64,000 nucleotides of DNA from Streptomyces sp. cg36. GTDB taxonomy: Bacteria; Actinomycetota; Actinomycetes; Streptomycetales; Streptomycetaceae. The DNA lies in NCBI RefSeq assembly GCF_041080675.1, contig NZ_CP163520.1, forward strand, positions 8,213,501 to 8,277,500, written 5' to 3'. The notes beneath the pieces are model-generated. The model had not been told where the DNA came from. It searched no databases and was given only the letters and a program-made list of their open reading frames with translations. Positions 60,325 through 64,000 of the stretch are shown here, in pieces. Every line of letters starts with the position of its first letter. The first letter of the stretch is position 1. Made by a program: the position numbers and the translations under genes.

Positions 60325-61137
60325 TCACCAGTCTCTGTCCCGGGGGCCGGGCCGCCTGCGGGACAGTCCCGGCAATGACCATGGCGCGGTGCGCGTGGAC
60401 AGCCGCGCTGGACCGGTCCGTGACGCAGTGTCCGGCTCGGCCCGTGCCGCGTGCCGCGCGCCCTCTGCGGGAAGCGGCGGCGAGGCGGGTCTCTGCGGGG
60501 CGCCGAGGTAGGTGAGGACCGCGAGGACACGCCGGTGGCCGCTGTCCTCGGGGGGCAGTTCCAGCTTCATGAAGATGTTGCCGACGTGCTTGTGCACGGC
60601 CCGCTCGGTGACGACGAGCCGGTCGGCGATCTCGGTGTTGCCGTATCCCTGGGCCATCATCGCGAGTACCTCGCGTTCGCGTTCGGTCAGCCGCGCCAGC
60701 GGGTCCGCGCTCGCCGCGAGGAGTTGGCGGACCACTTCGGGGTCGAGTGCGGTGCCGCCCGCCGCCACCCGGTGGAGGGCGTCGAGGAAGTCGTCGACGC
60801 GGGCGACCCGGTCCTTGAGGAGGTAGCCGACGCCGGTGCCGTCGGCGACGAGCTCGCGTGCGTAGGTGTCCTCGACGTACTGGGAGAGCACGAGGACGGG
60901 GAGTCCGGGGAGGTGTTCCCGGGCGCGGAGTGCGGCTCTGATGCCTTCGTCGGTGAAGGACGGGGGGAGGCGGACGTCGACCACGGCCACGTCCGGACGG
61001 TCGGTGAGCGCGGCCGTCACGAAGGAGTCGGCGTCCTCGGTGATGGCGAGGACCTCGTTCCCCAGGGCCTCCAGCAGCGCGGAAAGACCTTGGGCGAGGA
61101 GGGCGTTGTCCTCGGCGATCAGGATGCGCACGGGCAC
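60325..61137 (-). CDS. NarL/LuxR-family response regulator with C-terminal extension
   Basis: The product is 270 residues. The receiver domain is VRILIAEDNALLAQGLSALL with phosphoacceptor Asp in VAVVDVRLPP, Lys in GVGYLLKDRVARVDDF, and a C-terminal LuxR HTH (LTEREREVLAMMAQGYGNTE, IADRLVVTERAVHKHVGNIF). NarL regulators normally end shortly after ...RRVLAVLTYLGA. Here about 55 extra Pro/Arg/Ala-rich residues follow, possibly through loss of the stop. The GTG at 61137 overlaps the end of the kinase gene. Confidence 0.92.
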   Translation of the reverse strand: MPVRILIAEDNALLAQGLSALLEALGNEVLAITEDADSFVTAALTDRPDVAVVDVRLPPSFTDEGIRAALRAREHLPGLPVLVLSQYVEDTYARELVADGTGVGYLLKDRVARVDDFLDALHRVAAGGTALDPEVVRQLLAASADPLARLTEREREVLAMMAQGYGNTEIADRLVVTERAVHKHVGNIFMKLELPPEDSGHRRVLAVLTYLGAPQRPASPPLPAEGARHAARAEPDTASRTGPARLSTRTAPWSLPGLSRRRPGPRDRDW

Positions 61138-62360
61138 TCCACGGTGATGACGGTGGGGCCGCCGGGAGGGCTCTGCACCCGCAGTACGCCGTCGACCGCC
61201 TCGATGCGCCGGCGCATGCCGCGCAGTCCGGTGCCGCGGCCCTCGGCCGCCCCGCCCCGGCCGTCGTCGGTGACTTCCGCGCGGAGCGTGTCACCGGCCT
61301 TGGCCAGGGTGACCGATGCGGTGCGGGCCTGGCTGTGCTTGGCCGTGTTGGTGAGGGCCTCGGTGATGGCGAAGTACACGGCGACCTCGACCTGCGCCGG
61401 TATGTCGTCCAGTTCGCCGAGGTGGGCGGTGGCGGGTACCGGGCAGCGGGCGACGACGGCCGAGAGCGCCCCGGCCAGGCCCCGGTCGGCGAGCACCGGC
61501 GGGTAGACGGACCGCAGGAGGTCACGCAGTTCGGCCATCGCCTCCTCGGCGCCTTCTCGCGCCCGGGTCAGCAGCGGGCCCACGGCCTCGGGATTGGAGC
61601 CGAGGGTCCGTTCGGCGAGGCCGAGTTGCATGGCGAGGGAGACCAGGCGGGCCTGGGTGCCGTCGTGCAGGTCGCGTTCGATGCGACGCAGCTCGTCGCC
61701 GTGCGCCTTGATCGCCCCGGTGCGCGTACGGTCCAGGGCCGCCACGCGTTCGGCGAGGACCACGGCGGCCGAGGCGGTGAGCAGCCGCCGGCTGGATGCC
61801 GCCACCAGCCGGGCGATCAGGGGCGGGCCGAGGAGGGCGAGCAGCAGGCTGAGGAGGAGCTGGGGCACGCCGACGTACAACGCGGATCCCCAGCCGTCGA
61901 TCGGGATGTTCATCATCACCTTGATCGGCTCGTCCGCGGGGAACACCCACCACAGTGCGACGAGGACGAGCACGGCGGCGGGGAAAAGGAAGAGCGCCGT
62001 GCCGATGAGCCCGAGCAGGGTGCCGGCGACCGCCATGCAGGGTGCCCAGCGCAGGTCGTGGCGGGTTGCCGGGTCCGACAGCACGGCCACCAGGGTGCTT
62101 CGCGCGTGCGGCCCGGCTGGCGCTGGGGGTGTCGCCGCCCAGCGGCCCAGGCGGGCGCGCTCGGCGTCGGCCAGGCGGCGCAGCAGCCGGAGTTCGAGCG
62201 GCAGGACGAGCAGGCCCACGCCGACGAGGCAGAGCACGGCCGAGTACAGGAGTACGGGTACCAGTATGACCAGGGCCAGGCCGCGGGCGGACGCGGTGGC
62301 GCAGTATCCGGCGGCCCGGGCGGAGCGCAGCGCGTGCGTACGCGCCATTGACAGGTCCAT
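61119..62360 (-). CDS. Two-component sensor histidine kinase (HisKA_3 type)
   Basis: The product is about 413 residues. The N-terminal membrane region has helices such as LALVILVPVLLYSAVLCLVG, APCMAVAGTLLGLIGTALFL and LYVGVPQLLLSLLLALLGPP. The phosphoacceptor His is in LRRIERDLHDGTQARLVSLA. The ATPase domain has TEALTNTAKHSQ (N box), TDDGRGGAAEGRGTGLRGMR (G boxes) and VITVECPCAS at the end. ATG 62360 was chosen (MDLSMARTHALRS). It overlaps the response regulator gene by 19 nt. By context it may control the divergent CPBP gene, but the signal is unknown. Confidence 0.9.
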   Translation of the reverse strand: MDLSMARTHALRSARAAGYCATASARGLALVILVPVLLYSAVLCLVGVGLLVLPLELRLLRRLADAERARLGRWAATPPAPAGPHARSTLVAVLSDPATRHDLRWAPCMAVAGTLLGLIGTALFLFPAAVLVLVALWWVFPADEPIKVMMNIPIDGWGSALYVGVPQLLLSLLLALLGPPLIARLVAASSRRLLTASAAVVLAERVAALDRTRTGAIKAHGDELRRIERDLHDGTQARLVSLAMQLGLAERTLGSNPEAVGPLLTRAREGAEEAMAELRDLLRSVYPPVLADRGLAGALSAVVARCPVPATAHLGELDDIPAQVEVAVYFAITEALTNTAKHSQARTASVTLAKAGDTLRAEVTDDGRGGAAEGRGTGLRGMRRRIEAVDGVLRVQSPPGGPTVITVECPCAS

Positions 62361-62473
62361 CACGGACCCAGTCTTCCTCTGCGGGCCTCCGGCCACAGTG
62401 GAGCCAGCTACACCATGCGCAAGGGAGCGCACACGATCGCCCCGGTCACCCGTCGGTTCGTAGCGTCGCCGCC

Positions 62474-63376
62474 ATGAAACGAGCGAACTCCCCAGAACGT
62501 ACGAGCCCCGGGCTCTTCCCCTTCCTCGTGATCAGCTTCGTCGGCGCGTGGCTGACCATGGTCCCCCTGTGGCTCGACGGCCTGCGCCGCACGAGCGCCG
62601 AGCAGGAGACGCCGCCACTCGCGGCAGTCTGCATGCTCCTGATGATGGTGGTGCCGGCCCTGACCGCCTTCGGCCTCACGGCACACCGGCGGGGCGCGCG
62701 CGAGGCCGTACGTGTCCTGGGCCTCCTGCGGTCCACACCGTGGCGGCACGAACTGCGCTGCGTGGCCGCGGCGCTCACGATCCCGCTCGGCCTCACCGCC
62801 GCCGGCCTGGCCCTCTCCACCCTCGCCGGCTGGTACGTCCCCGCGCACCTGCCCGGGCCCGGCACGGTCGCGCCACTCGTGCTGAGCGCGCTGGTGTCCG
62901 TACCGCTGTACTTCGGCGAGGAACTCGGCTGGCAGGGCTACATGCTGCCTCGGCTGGTGGCGCGCGGCAGGTTCCGCGGACTGCTGCTCGGCGGGGCGAT
63001 CTGGGGGGCGTGGCACGTTCCGATGACCGCGCTCGGCGGGAGCTACCCCGGTCATCCGGTGGTGCTGGGGATACCGGTCGCGGTGGTGACCGCGATGCTG
63101 TTCGGAACGGTGATCGCGACCGTGCGGCTGGCAACCGGGTCGGTGTGGGCGGCCGTGGCGGCGCACGTTTCGCTCAACGAGTTCGCACTGCCGCTGACCC
63201 GCCACGTCTCGGGCGAGCTCGTCGACCCGCTGCTCGCGGGGCCGCTGAGCATCACGACCTGGCCGGCGAGCGCCCTCGTGGTGGTGGGCATCTGGCTGAC
63301 GTACCGACGCCGCGGCGGGCTCCACGCGGCGACCGGTGGCGTGGTGGTCGCCGTGTCCGGACGTACCTCGCCGTAA
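62474..63376 (+). CDS. CPBP-family intramembrane metalloprotease
   Basis: The product is 300 residues with about eight hydrophobic segments. The CPBP motifs are present: motif 1 YFGEELGWQGYMLPRL, motif 2 IWGAWHVPMTALGG, and motif 3 AVAAHVSLNEFALPL. The Glu pair and the two His supply metal and catalytic residues of this Rce1/Abi group. In motif 1 the common Arg (EExxxR) is Gln. ATG 62474 was selected. Divergent from the sensor kinase with a 113-nt gap. Substrates are unknown; members act in peptide processing or self-protection. Confidence 0.9.
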   Translation: MKRANSPERTSPGLFPFLVISFVGAWLTMVPLWLDGLRRTSAEQETPPLAAVCMLLMMVVPALTAFGLTAHRRGAREAVRVLGLLRSTPWRHELRCVAAALTIPLGLTAAGLALSTLAGWYVPAHLPGPGTVAPLVLSALVSVPLYFGEELGWQGYMLPRLVARGRFRGLLLGGAIWGAWHVPMTALGGSYPGHPVVLGIPVAVVTAMLFGTVIATVRLATGSVWAAVAAHVSLNEFALPLTRHVSGELVDPLLAGPLSITTWPASALVVVGIWLTYRRRGGLHAATGGVVVAVSGRTSP

Positions 63377-63694
63377 GCGTGGGGAAGGGGGCATCCAGGT
63401 GTACCCCCGCCCGGTCGGCAGGTGCAGTGGCCTGCCGGGCGCCATCGTGGCCCGCGTACGGATGCGGCGGATTGGTCAGGTCAACTGGTCAGAGGGCCCC
63501 CTCCAGTTGGGTCGAGAACCCGCGCCTTATGGAGGTTCCCTTCGTAACACGGCCGTGTTAAGAATTAGCCAGTGGTTTAGACCACTTGGTGCTGGCGGGC
63601 CGTCTTCCGCCCCGGTGTCGCCTGCCCAACTCCAGTCCCTCCGATCGTCACGGTCGAGGGTCCGGACATGCCACCCCCTACCGCGAGGACTCCC

Positions 63695-64000
63695 GTGAAA
63701 CGCACCCTCCTGGCCGGCATGGCGCTCGGCTGTCTGCTGGCCGTCGGCACGGCCCCGATACTTCCCGCACCGTCGGCTGCGGCCGCCGACGGCGCCCACT
63801 CCGCCCCGCTCAATATCGCTCCCGCCGTCGTACCCGCGCCCCAGCAGTGGAGCGCCGGTACGGGGAGGGTCGCCCTGACCGCGAGAAGCCGCATCGTCAC
63901 CCCGCCGGACGCCTCGGTCCAGCTCAAGCAGACAGCACACCAACTAGGTCTAGACACCGAGGAGTTGGTGGCTCTTCGGCTGGAGACGGCCACCGGAGCG
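63695..64000 (+). CDS. Secreted beta-N-acetylhexosaminidase-like protein, N-terminal part only
   Basis: The frame opens with GTG 63695 (MKRTLLAGMALGCLLAVG, a signal peptide with a site near SAAAA) and stays open to the window's end, giving 102 codons. NIAPAVVPAPQQWSAGTGRV with ALTARSRIVTP matches the N-terminal domain that precedes the GH20 catalytic barrel, as in chitobiases. The catalytic part lies beyond the window. A GCGAGGAC motif precedes the start. Confidence 0.65.
   Translation, partial: MKRTLLAGMALGCLLAVGTAPILPAPSAAAADGAHSAPLNIAPAVVPAPQQWSAGTGRVALTARSRIVTPPDASVQLKQTAHQLGLDTEELVALRLETATGA

Noticed and set aside
62920..62960. Loss of activity in the CPBP protease because motif 1 has Gln instead of Arg
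   Set aside because: Both Glu and the later His motifs are intact, and Gln at this position is seen in other members, so inactivity is not supported.
1..64000. tRNA, rRNA, tmRNA or intact transposase genes
   Set aside because: No sequence with the required conserved elements was recognised on either strand; only a resolvase fragment hints at mobility.

Overview
The window is about 70% G+C actinomycete DNA and almost certainly comes from a Streptomyces or close relative. The evidence is strong GC bias at third codon positions, GTG/TTG starts, ATGA/GTGA-coupled operons, many LuxR, XRE, HxlR and ArsR regulators, twin tandem secreted proteins, and families typical of that genus (DUF6233, AveC-like spirocyclase, nSTAND-WD40). 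The mix of biosynthetic, secreted, regulatory and relic genes fits a chromosome-arm or accessory region. No rRNA, tRNA, CRISPR array or intact insertion sequence was recognised.

Region 1 (1-13311) is the right-hand end of a natural-product cluster. It begins inside a large modular/iterative type I PKS (DH-KR-ACP visible). This overlaps an AveC-type membrane spirocyclase-like gene and an FAD monooxygenase. A small GerE/LuxR regulator, a PAPS-type sulfotransferase, a P450 with a short upstream ORF, a SAM methyltransferase, and a cysC-cysD-cysN set follow. The sulfotransferase and the ATP sulfurylase/APS kinase set together suggest a sulfated (or sulfate-activated) oxidised polyketide with its own PAPS supply. 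The cysC/cysD junction carries three apparent small deletions. An FAD/NAD(P)-binding protein closes the set.

Region 2 (13500-21845) holds a TrmB/LuxR-type regulator, small proteins, and three consecutive secreted proteins. These have different N-terminal domains (Rpf-like transglycosylase, NlpC/P60-like peptidase, an unrecognised domain) fused to the same C-terminal FG-GAP/VCBS propeller. A terminator and palindromic operator-like sites follow, then an NTF2-like gene, a GNAT remnant and a small secreted protein.

Region 3 (22275-34152) is a patchwork: HxlR with a divergent alpha/beta hydrolase, a serine-recombinase relic, an AHSA1-ArsR-AHSA1 operon with operators, small secreted/membrane proteins, DUF1330, a PhzF-nadC pair opposite an HxlR regulator, DoxX with an orphan TetR-like operator, Lrp/AsnC, and an LLM oxidoreductase coupled to a nucleoside deaminase.

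Region 4 (34700-54835) is rich in large proteins: an XRE-NACHT-membrane protein preceded by a one-helix protein, a glutaredoxin-like membrane protein, a 1,215-residue secreted FG-GAP protein divergent from a ~2,100-residue RHS protein with a Lys-rich C-terminus, two small membrane proteins, a DsbA-like lipoprotein, and an nSTAND-WD40 protein.

Region 5 (55041-64000) contains an XRE-flavoprotein-DUF6233 group, an SDR-XRE operon, a two-component system next to a CPBP protease, and the start of a secreted beta-hexosaminidase-like protein that runs off the end.
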